64,000 bases of DNA from Rhizobium sp. CF122 (GTDB lineage Bacteria > Pseudomonadota > Alphaproteobacteria > Rhizobiales > Rhizobiaceae). Below are positions 36,912-46,377 of this stretch, one piece after another. The first letter of the stretch is position 1; each line of letters begins with the position of its first letter. Under the pieces are notes generated by a model that made no database searches, was not told the origin of the DNA, and saw nothing but the letters and a program-made list of their open reading frames with translations. A program made the position numbers and the translations under genes. The stretch spans positions 1-64,000 of the forward strand of contig NZ_AKKA01000085.1 in the NCBI RefSeq assembly GCF_000282035.1, in the 5' to 3' direction.

Positions 36912-37529
36912 TCAGGCTGCGCGGGTGGCGATGAAGGCTGCCGTGCCGACCAGAATGCCAGCCGCCATCTTGTTCAGTGCCTGCAGCGCACGCGGTTGCT
37001 TCAGCATCATTCGCGCACGTGCGGCAAGCAGCATATAGGGCACCAGAACAACCAGCAGGACCACGAAGGTGGTAGCGAGCAGGATGCCGTATTCGCGAAG
37101 CCCGATGCTGTTGAGGTCGATCAGCGTTGGCACCAGCGCGACGTAGAAAAGCATGGTTTTGGGGTTGCCAAGCGTTACCAGCAGGCCGGACAGGAAGCTC
37201 ATGCCGATGTTGCTTGCCTTCTTTGCTGCGACGTCCAGTGGCAGCAGTCCGGCCGTCCAGAGCTTGTAGGCGATGTAGCCGAGATAGAGCGCACCGGCGA
37301 TCTTGATGACAATGAAAACTTCCGTGAAGGTTTGTGCCACGAAGGCAAGACCGAGGATAACTGCCGTCAGATAGGTCATGTCGCCAAGGACGAGACCGAG
37401 GCCCATGAAAAACGTCTCGCGGAAATTCGAGCCTAGCGCGCGGGCAACAATCGCCGTGATGCCCGGTCCCGGAATCGCCGCCGCGATGAAAAGTGCTGCT
37501 GCATAAGCGAAAAGGGCGGTGAACGACAT
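36912..37529 (-). CDS. LysE/RhtB family amino-acid exporter
   Basis: 205 residues with six membrane helices. Family pattern IAAAIPGPGITAIVARALGS (PGP motif) and FLSGLLVTLGNPKTMLFY (G-NPK) are intact. The family exports amino acids or related compounds such as homoserine or threonine; the specific substrate is not visible. It is a single gene, 133 bases upstream of cysK on the same strand and 212 bases from the divergent dps. A link with cysteine export is only speculation. Confidence 0.92.
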   Translation of the reverse strand: MSFTALFAYAAALFIAAAIPGPGITAIVARALGSNFRETFFMGLGLVLGDMTYLTAVILGLAFVAQTFTEVFIVIKIAGALYLGYIAYKLWTAGLLPLDVAAKKASNIGMSFLSGLLVTLGNPKTMLFYVALVPTLIDLNSIGLREYGILLATTFVVLLVVLVPYMLLAARARMMLKQPRALQALNKMAAGILVGTAAFIATRAA

Positions 37530-37741
37530 GACGGTAGCTCCTGCTTCAACCGCCTTCTACGCCTGCGGCCTGGTACTTTCAAGGATCGGAGCTCTTGTCA
37601 TCATCCTGCGGTAGCTTGCCGCTATTGACGCTGGCTGTCGCGGTTCTAGTTCCACGGCGGTGATCGATGGCTGGTGAAAGCCGACACCTTGTCAACCGCC
37701 CCAATAACCAATTGCCCGCCGCTCGCCAAAGGAGACACCCG

Positions 37742-38260
37742 ATGAGCCCTACGTCAGCCGAAAAGCGCAAACTCGCCCCGCTCGCTACCCCCACGGACCT
37801 GAAGAGCAATGCCATTCAGGATATCTCAGCCGTTCTGGCTGCGTTGCTGGCGGATGTTTTTGCGCTCTACATTAAGACTAAGAATTTCCATTGGCATATG
37901 TCGGGACCGCATTTCCGCGACTATCACCTGATGCTCGACGAGCAGGCCGAGCAGATCTTCGCCACGACCGATGCGATTGCCGAGCGCGCCCGCAAGATCG
38001 GCGGCACCACACTGCGCTCCATCGGCCATATCGGCCGCCTGCAGCGCATCAACGACAATGATGCCGAGTATGTCACGCCGGAAGACATGCTGGCGGAACT
38101 GCGCGACGACAACAGGCAGCTGGTCTCGCTGTTGCGCGAGACCCATGATGTCTGCTCCGAGCACAATGACGTCGCCACGACGAGCCTGCTGGAAGTGTGG
38201 ATCGATGAGGCCGAGCGCCGCACCTGGTTCCTGTTCGAAACGACGCGGCAGCAGAAGTAG
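37742..38260 (+). CDS. dps: Dps-family ferritin-like DNA-protection protein
   Basis: 172 residues from ATG 37742 with AAAGGAG upstream. Ferroxidase-centre signature KTKNFHWHMSGPHFRDYHLMLDEQAEQIFATTDAIAER contains the inter-subunit His, Asp and Glu. A Lys/Arg-containing N-terminal extension (SPTSAEKRKLAPL) may bind DNA. Dps dodecamers oxidise and store iron and protect DNA from peroxide. Monocistronic. Confidence 0.93.
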   Translation: MSPTSAEKRKLAPLATPTDLKSNAIQDISAVLAALLADVFALYIKTKNFHWHMSGPHFRDYHLMLDEQAEQIFATTDAIAERARKIGGTTLRSIGHIGRLQRINDNDAEYVTPEDMLAELRDDNRQLVSLLRETHDVCSEHNDVATTSLLEVWIDEAERRTWFLFETTRQQK

Positions 38261-38281
38261 CCTCGTTCGCTTCTCGGATTA

Positions 38282-39178
38282 TCAGCTCGCCCGCGCGCGC
38301 AAAAACTGCGCGGGCGTCCAGCCAAGATTCATGCCTGCGGCGGCGACAAGGATGACGGCTGCGCCAAGCAGCTGCATCGGCTGCAATGCATGTCCGAAGG
38401 CCAGTCGATCCACAAGGATCGCCGCGATCGGGTAGATGAATGACAGCGCGCCGGTCAGATGGATCGGCAGCTTCTGGATCGCACCGTAGAGCAGCACATA
38501 CATCAGGCCGGTGTGCACGATACCCATGGTGATCAGGATCGACCATGAGGAGCCGTCCGCGGGCAGGTCCGAGAAGTTCATGGTCGGCAGCAGCATGAGT
38601 ACGCCGGTGGCAACCTGGATCAGCGCGATAAGGTGCGGCGGCGTACCCTTCAGCCACTTTGCCGCCAGCGCCGCGAGAGCGTAGAAGAATGCGGCACCAA
38701 GCGCCAGCAAGATGCCGAGGCCGTAGCCCTCGTGCCCACCAGTGGTGGCAGGCTTCGCCTCGACGATCGCCGCCATGCCGGCAAAGGCCAGCGTCAGCCA
38801 GAACAGCTTTGCGGCGGTGATCTTCTCGCCGAGAAACAAGGCGCCCAGCGCAAGCAGCATGAAGGGTTGCGTGTTGTAGACAGTCGTAGCGATCGAAATC
38901 GATGCATGGGCGTATGATGCAAAGAGCAGCAGCCAGTTGAAAACGATGGCCACGCCGCCGAAGATCGCGATACCGACCGATTTCAAGCTGATGATACCAG
39001 GTCGAAGCAGCCCCATGGCAGCGCAGACCGCAAGCAGGCTGATCGCGCCGAAAAGGCAGCGCCAGAACACCACGCCGCTCACCGGCTGGCCTGACATGAC
39101 CACGAACCAGCCGATTGTTCCCGATATCAGCATTGCTGCGGTCATTTGGGCGGTGCCGGTGCGGATTTCGCTATGCAT
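38282..39178 (-). CDS. DMT-superfamily (EamA) transporter
   Basis: 298 residues from ATG 39178, preceded by GGAGA at a good distance (GTG 39181 is too close). Ten membrane helices in two EamA repeats, the first near VVFNWLLLFASYAHASISIATTVYNTQPF and the second near SILITMGIVHTGLMYVLLYGAIQKL. Probably a metabolite exporter. The Lrp/AsnC gene is divergent 100 bases away, a common arrangement for regulator and amino-acid exporter. Confidence 0.9.
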   Translation of the reverse strand: MHSEIRTGTAQMTAAMLISGTIGWFVVMSGQPVSGVVFWRCLFGAISLLAVCAAMGLLRPGIISLKSVGIAIFGGVAIVFNWLLLFASYAHASISIATTVYNTQPFMLLALGALFLGEKITAAKLFWLTLAFAGMAAIVEAKPATTGGHEGYGLGILLALGAAFFYALAALAAKWLKGTPPHLIALIQVATGVLMLLPTMNFSDLPADGSSWSILITMGIVHTGLMYVLLYGAIQKLPIHLTGALSFIYPIAAILVDRLAFGHALQPMQLLGAAVILVAAAGMNLGWTPAQFLRARAS

Positions 39179-39281
39179 CACGTTTCTCCATCTCGATAGA
39201 TGAAGATTATTGCGGTCCTGTCCCGGTTTATATAGTTTGCATTAGGTTGATTGTGCCGCTCTCCTGTCATTGTGAGGAATA

Positions 39282-39752
39282 ATGTCGGTTTCGCCTAATG
39301 ATAATGCGATCGATGATGTCGATCAGAGAATATTGGAGGCGCTGGCGGAAAACGCTCGCATCTCGTTGAAGGAGCTGGCACAGGCTGCCGGGCTTTCTTC
39401 ACCGAGTGCCGCCGAACGCCTCCGTCGCCTGGAAGAGCGCGGGATCATCGCGGGTTTCACCATTGATATCGACGCTGCAGCACTCGGATACCCGCTGCAG
39501 GCGATCGTACGCGTCCGTCCGCTGCCGGGACAGCTGCATGTCGTTCAGCGGATCATCCAGGACACGCCGCAGTTCGTGGAATGCGACAAGGTGACGGGAG
39601 ACGACTGCTTCATTGCCCGGCTTGTCGTCCGCTCGATGGCGGAGCTCGACACGATCCTCGACAAGGTGGCGGAGAAGGCCGAAACGAGCACCTCGATGGT
39701 CAAGGCATCGCCCGTCAAGCGTCGGCTGCCGCCGCTCGCAGCAAAGCCCTGA
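39282..39752 (+). CDS. Lrp/AsnC family transcriptional regulator
   Basis: 156 residues. Helix-turn-helix at residues about 9-60 (DDVDQRILEALAENARISLKELAQAAGLSSPSAAERLRRLEERGII), followed by the ligand-sensing RAM domain (VRVRPLPGQLHVVQRIIQDTPQFVECDKVTGDDCFIARLVV). GAGGAAT precedes the start. Likely controls the divergent EamA transporter in response to an amino acid. Confidence 0.93.
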   Translation: MSVSPNDNAIDDVDQRILEALAENARISLKELAQAAGLSSPSAAERLRRLEERGIIAGFTIDIDAAALGYPLQAIVRVRPLPGQLHVVQRIIQDTPQFVECDKVTGDDCFIARLVVRSMAELDTILDKVAEKAETSTSMVKASPVKRRLPPLAAKP

Positions 39753-39762
39753 AAGGTAAGTG

Positions 39763-40731
39763 CTATCGGTTCGAGCGCGCCGAAATGGCAAGCCGCATCA
39801 GCTCTCCCATACGGATATGGCTGATGCCGTAATCGACCCGCGCGGCGCGGTGCACAACGACGAGATCGAGTGCCGGAACGACGATGATGTATTGCCCGCC
39901 AAAGCCGCTGGCATAAAACAGCGGCGTTTGGATGGAGAGCGGATCCTTCGGCGCATTCGCCTCCGCCGTCAGCCAGAGATAGCCATAGCCCCTGCCGCCC
40001 CCGAGATCAGAATGCGGTTGCGTTGACAGGCGAACCCAGTCCTCGGGCACAACCTGTACGCCGTTCCAGCGGCCGCCTCGCAGATAAAGCAGTCCGACCC
40101 TTGCGAAGTCGCGAGCACTCATTGCCATCTTGTAAACGGGATGCAGCGATTCGGGTCCATGCTGATAGCGGCAGTCGTCCGGCGAAAAGTCCTGCATGCC
40201 GAGGGGCGCGGCGATACGGGCGGCAAAGCTTTCGAACAGGTTCTCGCCGGTCTGGGCTTCGAGAATCGTGCCGAGGACGTTGAAATCCCAATTGTTGTAA
40301 AACCAGAAAGAACCCGGCGGGTGGTTGCCGCGCTCCGGTCGTCCCCGCTTCGTGTCATAGACCGAAGGGAGATAGACGCCGGATCGCGCGGCGAGAAGGT
40401 TGCGAACCGTGGCCGTCCGTTCCTCTGCCGTCAGCGGCGCGACGTCGATGATACCGAGATCGGCGAGCGTGGCGGAAAGGTCGATCCGGCCGGCCTCGGC
40501 ATGGATGCCGAAGAGCATGCTGATCAGGCTCTTGCGCACTGAAGCGATGCTCGACTTGTAGGCCGTGTCGCCCCAGGAAAAAGCGAGACGTCCGCCGTCG
40601 ATAATCATCATCGCGGTTGATCCGCTGCGCTCCAGCTCGCGGACGAGGTTTTCCAGCACCGCGGCATCCCAGCCGCCCTCGGTACGCTGCCGCCATTCCG
40701 AATCCGGGTAAATGAATGCGGCCTCCGCCAT
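39763..40731 (-). CDS. Serine hydrolase (class C beta-lactamase/D-Ala-D-Ala carboxypeptidase fold)
   Basis: 322 residues, AAGGAGGG before the ATG. Active-site SxxK appears as SVRKSLISM (Ser about 62, Lys 65), the Y-x-N element as YNNWDFN near 165, and late in the chain YASGFGGQYIIVVP. No signal peptide, so likely cytoplasmic. The family includes esterases and peptidases; substrate unknown. Last of three minus-strand genes after dut and the GNAT gene. Confidence 0.88.
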   Translation of the reverse strand: MAEAAFIYPDSEWRQRTEGGWDAAVLENLVRELERSGSTAMMIIDGGRLAFSWGDTAYKSSIASVRKSLISMLFGIHAEAGRIDLSATLADLGIIDVAPLTAEERTATVRNLLAARSGVYLPSVYDTKRGRPERGNHPPGSFWFYNNWDFNVLGTILEAQTGENLFESFAARIAAPLGMQDFSPDDCRYQHGPESLHPVYKMAMSARDFARVGLLYLRGGRWNGVQVVPEDWVRLSTQPHSDLGGGRGYGYLWLTAEANAPKDPLSIQTPLFYASGFGGQYIIVVPALDLVVVHRAARVDYGISHIRMGELMRLAISARSNR

Positions 40732-40781
40732 TTCAGCCCTCCTTCGATCTGCATAAGTCTCGGCTGGCCAACGCGCGGGTG

Positions 40782-41681
40782 TCAGAAATCGGCCATCGGC
40801 GAAAGCATGGCGGGCGCTTCAAGCGCGATTTCGTCGCTGGCGCGAAACATAAAGCACGTGCCGCCTCCGGGTGCCCGCGTTTCGCCTTCCCAGCCAAGCC
40901 TGTCAGGGCAGAAGAGCACTTCGGCCATGGCCGGTCGCAGACCGAGGCTGCCGATGATTTCGGCAAGGGCGGCGATTTGCTGTGCCACGACATCGAGCAG
41001 CATGAAACGATCGCCATCCGCCTTCCAGGCGATGACCGTCTGCCTGTCCTCGATAAAGCTCAGCCGCACGCTCGGATCGAGCCGGGTGTTGATGAGGAAC
41101 ATCGCCGTGCTTTCCACGACGGCCAGCGTCTCCGACACCGGCATGCGGCGCTTCAAGGCCGCCTGCAACACGGAGAGGTCGGCTGGCCGCGAGGGATCGA
41201 GCGTGCGGGCAGGGCGACCCGAAGCGGCAGGCGCCGGCGCCGGGCCGGAATAGGCGTGCATCGGCAGCGCGTGAAAGCCGTAGGGTTCGTAGAGCGCCGG
41301 CTTGTCCGTGTAAAGGACGATGGCTTCGAAGCCCTTTTCCTCGCACCAGGCGAGTGCCTTTTGCGTGAGGTCGCGATAGAGGCCACGTCCGCGCCATGCG
41401 GGACGAACGGCACCCGATTGAAATGCGGCGGCATTCACGGTGCGCCCGTTGACCATAAGCGGCATTGCGAAGGCCGAAAGATTGGCGGCAAGCTGGCCAT
41501 CAGCGGCGAACCAGCCGAAGGGCATGCTGCTCGGGTCGGGTCCGCCCATTTGCTGCAATGGGCCGATGTCGATATCGAATGTGTCCTTCAAGAGATCGAC
41601 CAGCGCCTGCCAGGCCGTGAGGTCGCCGAAATAGTCTCGGCGGAAGGTCAGGCCGGAATGATCGATGCTCTTGGAGGTCAT
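40782..41681 (-). CDS. GNAT family N-acetyltransferase (two-domain, Eis-like size)
   Basis: 299 residues. Acetyl-CoA-binding loop [19 protein letters not shown] (R-x-x-G-x-G near residue 95) and [18 protein letters not shown] form the GNAT core. The C-terminal 150 residues have the added domain seen in enhanced-survival-type acetyltransferases ([23 protein letters not shown]). The ATG overlaps the dut stop codon by four bases. Substrate unknown. Confidence 0.85.
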   Translation of the reverse strand: MTSKSIDHSGLTFRRDYFGDLTAWQALVDLLKDTFDIDIGPLQQMGGPDPSSMPFGWFAADGQLAANLSAFAMPLMVNGRTVNAAAFQSGAVRPAWRGRGLYRDLTQKALAWCEEKGFEAIVLYTDKPALYEPYGFHALPMHAYSGPAPAPAASGRPARTLDPSRPADLSVLQAALKRRMPVSETLAVVESTAMFLINTRLDPSVRLSFIEDRQTVIAWKADGDRFMLLDVVAQQIAALAEIIGSLGLRPAMAEVLFCPDRLGWEGETRAPGGGTCFMFRASDEIALEAPAMLSPMADF

Positions 41682-42148
41682 ACTCCGGTCGATCCGAAAC
41701 CGCCGGCGCCACGCGTCGTTACGCTCGCCTCGGAAATCTCTGAGATATGTGCCTGGATCGCCGGAGCGATCACCATCTGCGCGATGCGCATGCCTCTGGT
41801 GATCGCGAACGGCTCATCGCCGAGATTGATCAGCAGCACCTTGACCTCGCCGCGATAGTCGCTGTCGATGGTGCCGGGCGTGTTCAGGCAGGTGATGCCG
41901 TGCTTGAAGGCGAGGCCGGAACGCGGGCGCACCTGACCTTCGAAACCTTCAGGAATTTCGAAGATGAAGCCCGTCGGCACCAGCGCGCGCTTTCCGGGCT
42001 CGAGGGTCATCGGCATGGCGCCATCGACGGCGGCGCGTAGGTCCATTCCTGCCGCCCCCTTGCTTTCGTAGGAGGGCAGATCGAGATCCTGGCCGTTGGC
42101 GAGGCGGATGATATCAAGCGTCGGGCGGGTATCGGTGTGGATTGTCAT
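41678..42148 (-). CDS. dut: dUTP diphosphatase
   Basis: 156 residues with all five dUTPase motifs: [54 protein letters not shown] and the C-terminal [11 protein letters not shown] that closes over the substrate. Converts dUTP to dUMP. First gene of the dut, GNAT, serine hydrolase unit; divergent from prfC. Confidence 0.96.
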   Translation of the reverse strand: MTIHTDTRPTLDIIRLANGQDLDLPSYESKGAAGMDLRAAVDGAMPMTLEPGKRALVPTGFIFEIPEGFEGQVRPRSGLAFKHGITCLNTPGTIDSDYRGEVKVLLINLGDEPFAITRGMRIAQMVIAPAIQAHISEISEASVTTRGAGGFGSTGV

Positions 42149-42238
42149 GGGGCATTAGTTTGCGCCCGATGCGCCAAGGTCAATTGCAATGCCGGGCTTT
42201 AATCGCTAGATACGCCGCAATTCCACAGGATTCACACT

Positions 42239-43822
42239 ATGGCCGAAAGTCTCGCCGAGGCGGTCTCCCGCCGCCGCACATTCGCTATTATCGCGCACCC
42301 GGACGCTGGTAAGACCACGCTCACCGAAAAACTGCTGTTGTTCGGCGGCGCCATCCAGCTTGCCGGCGAAGTCAAGGCAAAGAAGGACCGCATGCAGACG
42401 CGCTCCGACTGGATGAAGATCGAGCGCGAGCGTGGCATCTCCGTCGTTACGTCGGTGATGACGTTTGAATATAAAGACAACGTCTTCAACATCCTCGATA
42501 CGCCCGGCCACGAAGACTTCGCCGATGACACCTATCGCACGCTGACCGCCGTCGATGCCGCGGTCATGGTGATCGACGCCGCCAAGGGTATCGAACCACG
42601 GACGCTGAAGCTGTTCGAAGTCTGCCGCATGCGCGACATTCCGATCATCACCTTCATCAACAAGATGGACCGCGAAAGCCGCGATCCCTTCGAGATCCTG
42701 GATGAAGTCGAGGAGAAGCTGGCGCTTGATTGCGCGCCGGTGACGTGGCCGATCGGCCGCTCGAAGACTTTCTGCGGCACCTACCACCTAGCCAACAATG
42801 AAGTGCGCGCCTCCGACACGCAGGAGATCATGACCAAGGTCACCGATCCCGAGATGGTGTCCCACCGCCTGCCTGAAAACGAGAGGGACGCGTTTGTCGA
42901 GGAGACGACGCTGGCGATCGAGGCGTGCAAGCCGTTTGACAAGAAGGCCTTCCTGGAGGGGCATCTGACGCCGGTTTTCTTCGGCTCGGCGCTGCGCAAT
43001 TTCGGGGTGCGCGATCTCATCGATGCGCTCGGCGAGTTTGCGCCGCCGCCGCGCGATCAGGTCGCCGATATCCGTACCGTGCATGCGACCGACAACAGGA
43101 TGACGGCGTTCGTCTTCAAGATCCAGGCGAACATGGACCCGAACCATCGCGACCGCATCGCCTTTGCCCGCATCTGCTCCGGCAAGCTCGAGCGCGGCAT
43201 GAAGGCGCGGCTGTCGCGCACTGGCAAGCAGCTCGGCCTTACCGCGCCGCAGTTCTTCTTCGCCTCGCAGCGGCAGCTTGCCGATACTGCTTATGCCGGC
43301 GACGTCGTCGGCATTCCCAATCACGGCACGCTGCGCATCGGCGATACGCTGACGGAGGGCGAAGCGCTGGTGTTCCAGGGCGTGCCGAACTTTTCGCCGG
43401 AAATCCTGCGCCGCGTGCGCCTGGAAGACGCGATGAAGGCGAAGAAATTGAAGGAAGCGCTGCAGCAGATGGCTGAAGAAGGCGTCGTCCAGCTGTTCCA
43501 GCCGGAGGATGGTTCGCCGGCTATCGTTGGCGTTGTCGGTGCGCTGCAGCTCGATGTTCTCAAGGAGCGTTTGATGGCCGAATATGGCCTGCCCGTCTCC
43601 TTCGAAATGTCGCGCTTCTCCGTCTGTCGCTGGATCTCCGCCGATCAGCCCGCCGAGCTCGAGAAATTCGTCACCGCTCGCCGCGGCGATATCGCGCGGG
43701 ACTTAGACCACGATCCCGTGTTCCTGGCGCAGGACAGCTTCTCGCTCCGCTACGAAGCGGAGCGCTATCCGGCGATCAAGATGGCTGCCCTCAAGGAATA
43801 TCACGCCGTCAAGGCAGCGTGA
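42239..43822 (+). CDS. prfC: Peptide chain release factor 3
   Basis: 527 residues, standard RF3 size. GTPase domain with the P-loop AHPDAGKTTLTEKLL near residues 18-32, switch region ERGISVVTSVMTFEY, DTPGHEDFADDTYRTL and NKMD. The C-terminal part with LQLDVLKERLMAEYGLPVSFE and FSVCRWISAD is typical of PrfC. RF3 removes RF1/RF2 from the ribosome after termination. Confidence 0.97.
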   Translation: MAESLAEAVSRRRTFAIIAHPDAGKTTLTEKLLLFGGAIQLAGEVKAKKDRMQTRSDWMKIERERGISVVTSVMTFEYKDNVFNILDTPGHEDFADDTYRTLTAVDAAVMVIDAAKGIEPRTLKLFEVCRMRDIPIITFINKMDRESRDPFEILDEVEEKLALDCAPVTWPIGRSKTFCGTYHLANNEVRASDTQEIMTKVTDPEMVSHRLPENERDAFVEETTLAIEACKPFDKKAFLEGHLTPVFFGSALRNFGVRDLIDALGEFAPPPRDQVADIRTVHATDNRMTAFVFKIQANMDPNHRDRIAFARICSGKLERGMKARLSRTGKQLGLTAPQFFFASQRQLADTAYAGDVVGIPNHGTLRIGDTLTEGEALVFQGVPNFSPEILRRVRLEDAMKAKKLKEALQQMAEEGVVQLFQPEDGSPAIVGVVGALQLDVLKERLMAEYGLPVSFEMSRFSVCRWISADQPAELEKFVTARRGDIARDLDHDPVFLAQDSFSLRYEAERYPAIKMAALKEYHAVKAA

Positions 43823-43875
43823 TATTGGATCGGATATAACGATCTGCCATGATGCCTTAAGAAAAGGAGCGTTTC

Positions 43876-44397
43876 ATGGTTTGCGAGAATGAAATCAGAG
43901 AAAACGAAGTCGCCGTCGAACTACCGCCGGCGACCGACGCCGGCCTGGTGTTCATCGGGCGCATACTGACGCCCTGGACCTCTCGCAAGGAGACGCCCCG
44001 CCAGGGGCGGCATGACGGTCCGCTCTGCAAAATCGAAATATTCGAGCCGTGGAGACAGGCTCTCCAGGGTGTGGAAGCCTTCGAGCGGCTGGAGGTGCTC
44101 TATTGGCTGGATCGGTCGCGGCGCGACCTCGTTCTGCAAAGCCCGGCCAGCAGCGGAAAGGTGCATGGCACGTTTTCTCTTCGCTCGCCGGTGCGCCCGA
44201 ACCCGATCGGAACCTCCATCGTCAAGCTGGAGGGAATAGAAGGTGGCGTCCTGCTGGTTCGGGGGATGGATTGTCTTGACGGTACGCCGCTTCTCGATCT
44301 GAAGCCCGATCGCACATTGTTCAAGCCGATAGCGCTGCCGCAGACTGGAGATTTCCAGGCCGGCGACGACGTGGCGCATTCTTGCAAGAGGGCCTGA
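43876..44397 (+). CDS. trmO: tRNA (N6-threonylcarbamoyl-A37) N6-methyltransferase TrmO/TsaA family
   Basis: 173 residues starting MVCENEIRENEVAVELPP with GGAG upstream. TsaA-like beta-barrel: FIGRILTPWTSRKETPRQGRHDG and the diagnostic RSPVRPNPIGTSIVKLEGIEG. TrmO proteins methylate t6A37 with SAM. At 173 residues it consists of the core domain and lacks the longer C-terminal domain of E. coli TrmO. Confidence 0.85.
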   Translation: MVCENEIRENEVAVELPPATDAGLVFIGRILTPWTSRKETPRQGRHDGPLCKIEIFEPWRQALQGVEAFERLEVLYWLDRSRRDLVLQSPASSGKVHGTFSLRSPVRPNPIGTSIVKLEGIEGGVLLVRGMDCLDGTPLLDLKPDRTLFKPIALPQTGDFQAGDDVAHSCKRA

Positions 44398-44400
44398 CGA

Positions 44401-44610
44401 TCAGTCGACGGCGATCATGACGTCCGAGGCTTTGACGACCGCATAGGCGTCGCCGCCGAAGGCGAGCCCCAGTTCATCGACGGCTTCGTTGGTGATGGAG
44501 GCCGTGACGATCGACCCGCCGCCGATATCGATTCGGACATGCGCCGTGGTCGCACCTTTCTTCACCTCGACGATCTTTCCCTTCAGTCGATTCCGTGCGC
44601 TGATCTTCAT
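44401..44610 (-). CDS. Molbindin (single Mop/TOBE domain molybdate-binding protein)
   Basis: 69 residues from ATG 44610 with AGGAGAC upstream. One complete Mop domain: MKISARNRLKGKIVEVKKG, AHVRIDIGGGSIVTASITNEAVDELGL and GDAYAVVKASDVMIAVD. Such proteins form hexamers that bind molybdate or tungstate for storage or delivery. Its stop lies four bases from the convergent trmO stop. Confidence 0.92.
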   Translation of the reverse strand: MKISARNRLKGKIVEVKKGATTAHVRIDIGGGSIVTASITNEAVDELGLAFGGDAYAVVKASDVMIAVD

Positions 44611-44668
44611 GAGATGTCTCCTGGCTCGGGATGGCAGACTGTATCGGCTCGGCCCCGGTGTCGCAATC

Positions 44669-46183
44669 TTACTCGCCGCGCGGATAGCGTTGGCTTTCTT
44701 CCAACACATTCAAATCCATGTGGTTGCGCATGTAGCGTTCGGAAGCCTTTTGCAGTGGTTGATAGTCCCAGGGATAGTATGCGCCGTTCCGCAGTGCCTC
44801 GTAGACGACCCACCGGCGCGCCTGGCTTTCGCGCACGGCGGCATCGAAGCCCTGCAGGTTCCAGCGCTTCTCGGCCAGGGACTTGAGGTTCTCCAGGATT
44901 TCGACATGTCCTGCATCGCCGGCAAGGTTGTTCAGTTCCTTGGGATCCGCGTCGAGATCGAACAGCAGCGGCGGGTCCTTGTCGCAAAGGGTGAGTTTGA
45001 AGCGACCGTCGCGCAGGCAAACGAGAGGGGCTTCGGAACCTTCGGCGGCGTACTCCATCGGCACTGGGCCACGCCCGCCGGTCCCGGTCGCGAGTGGCGC
45101 AAGGTCTTCGCCATCCGTCCATGGTGCGAGCTTGGTCATGTCGATGCCCGCCAGTGCGGCCAGCGTCGGCGTCACGTCGAGCGTCGAGACCGGTTGCTGG
45201 ATGCAGGCGGCATTCCAGCCCGGAGCCGCGATCGTCAAGGGCACTCGTGAGGAGCCGTCGAAGAAGCACATCTTGAACCAGAGGCCACGGTCGCCGAGCA
45301 TATCGCCATGGTCGGAAACGAACAGCACGATCGTGTTGTCGGCCATCCGCGCGCGCTCGAGGACGTCAAGGATCTCGCCGATCTTGTCGTCGACGTACGA
45401 GATGTTGGCGAAGTAGCCTTGGCGTGCGCGCCGGATCTGCTCCGGCGTGATTTCGAACGCATCATAGTCGCAGGCCTTCAAAAGGCGCTGCGAGTGCGGA
45501 TCCTGCTGGTCGAACGGAATCGCATCGACATCAGGATCGAGCGCCGGGGAGTTCTCGTAGAGGTCCCAATATTTGCGGCGTGCGACATAGGGATCGTGCG
45601 GATGGGTGAAGCTCACCGTCAAGCACCAGGGACGGTCGTCGTGACGGCGCGACAGGTCGTAGAGCTTGCGGGTCGCGTTGTAGGCGACCTCATCGTCGTA
45701 CTCCATCTGGTTTGTGATCTCGGCAACGCCTGCGCCGGTCACCGAGCCGAGATTGTGGTACCACCAGTCGATGCGCTCGCCGGGCTTGGTGTAGTCAGGC
45801 GTCCAGCCGAAATCGGCGGGATAGATGTCAGTCGTCAGACGTTCCTCGAAGCCATGCAATTGGTCGGGACCGACGAAATGCATCTTTCCGGAGAGGGCAG
45901 TATGGTAGCCGGCCGCACGCAGATGGTGCGCGAATGTCGGGATATCAGATGCGAACTCGGCGGCATTGTCATAAACGCGGGTCCGGCTCGGCAGTTGGCC
46001 GGACATGAAGGATGCGCGTGCCGGCGCGCAAAGCGGACTTGCCGTGTAACTATTGGCAAATCGGACGGAGCGTTGCGCCAACGCTTTCAGATGCGGTGCG
46101 TGAAGGAAATCGGCCGGTCCGTCGGGAAACAGCGTGCCATTGAACTGATCGACCATCAGAATGAGAATATTCGGGCGCGCCAT
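44669..46183 (-). CDS. betC: Choline-sulfatase
   Basis: 504 residues of the type I sulfatase family. The formylglycine site CAPAR sits in ASPLCAPARASFMSG near residue 54. Metal-binding acidic residues appear in ILILMVDQFNG and FVSDHGDMLGDRGLW. The sequence PNILILMVDQ, QRSVRFANSYTASP and the ending YPWDYQPLQKASERYMRNH are typical of choline-sulfatases rather than arylsulfatases. The enzyme frees choline from choline-O-sulfate for glycine betaine synthesis. Divergent from its LysR regulator gene. Confidence 0.93.
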   Translation of the reverse strand: MARPNILILMVDQFNGTLFPDGPADFLHAPHLKALAQRSVRFANSYTASPLCAPARASFMSGQLPSRTRVYDNAAEFASDIPTFAHHLRAAGYHTALSGKMHFVGPDQLHGFEERLTTDIYPADFGWTPDYTKPGERIDWWYHNLGSVTGAGVAEITNQMEYDDEVAYNATRKLYDLSRRHDDRPWCLTVSFTHPHDPYVARRKYWDLYENSPALDPDVDAIPFDQQDPHSQRLLKACDYDAFEITPEQIRRARQGYFANISYVDDKIGEILDVLERARMADNTIVLFVSDHGDMLGDRGLWFKMCFFDGSSRVPLTIAAPGWNAACIQQPVSTLDVTPTLAALAGIDMTKLAPWTDGEDLAPLATGTGGRGPVPMEYAAEGSEAPLVCLRDGRFKLTLCDKDPPLLFDLDADPKELNNLAGDAGHVEILENLKSLAEKRWNLQGFDAAVRESQARRWVVYEALRNGAYYPWDYQPLQKASERYMRNHMDLNVLEESQRYPRGE

Positions 46184-46377
46184 GCGTATGGTGTCCTTCG
46201 GCTTTCGGGAGCGGGAACTTAGCCGCGTCCGCGAAGCTATTCCAGTCTGCGTTGACTGGAAATCGCGCCAGGAATCTCGGCCTCATCTCGCTTATGCCAT
46301 TTGATTGCTTTATTGATTATCCATATCGGATGACCTGTGAAGCAGGCATTTTTTGATATCCTATCTAAGGATTTTTT

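Noticed and set aside
46358-46372. ATCCT-N5-AGGAT as the LysR operator of betC
   Set aside because: The right arm coincides with the AAGGA ribosome site of the LysR gene, so the symmetry may be accidental; mentioned in the gene entry only.
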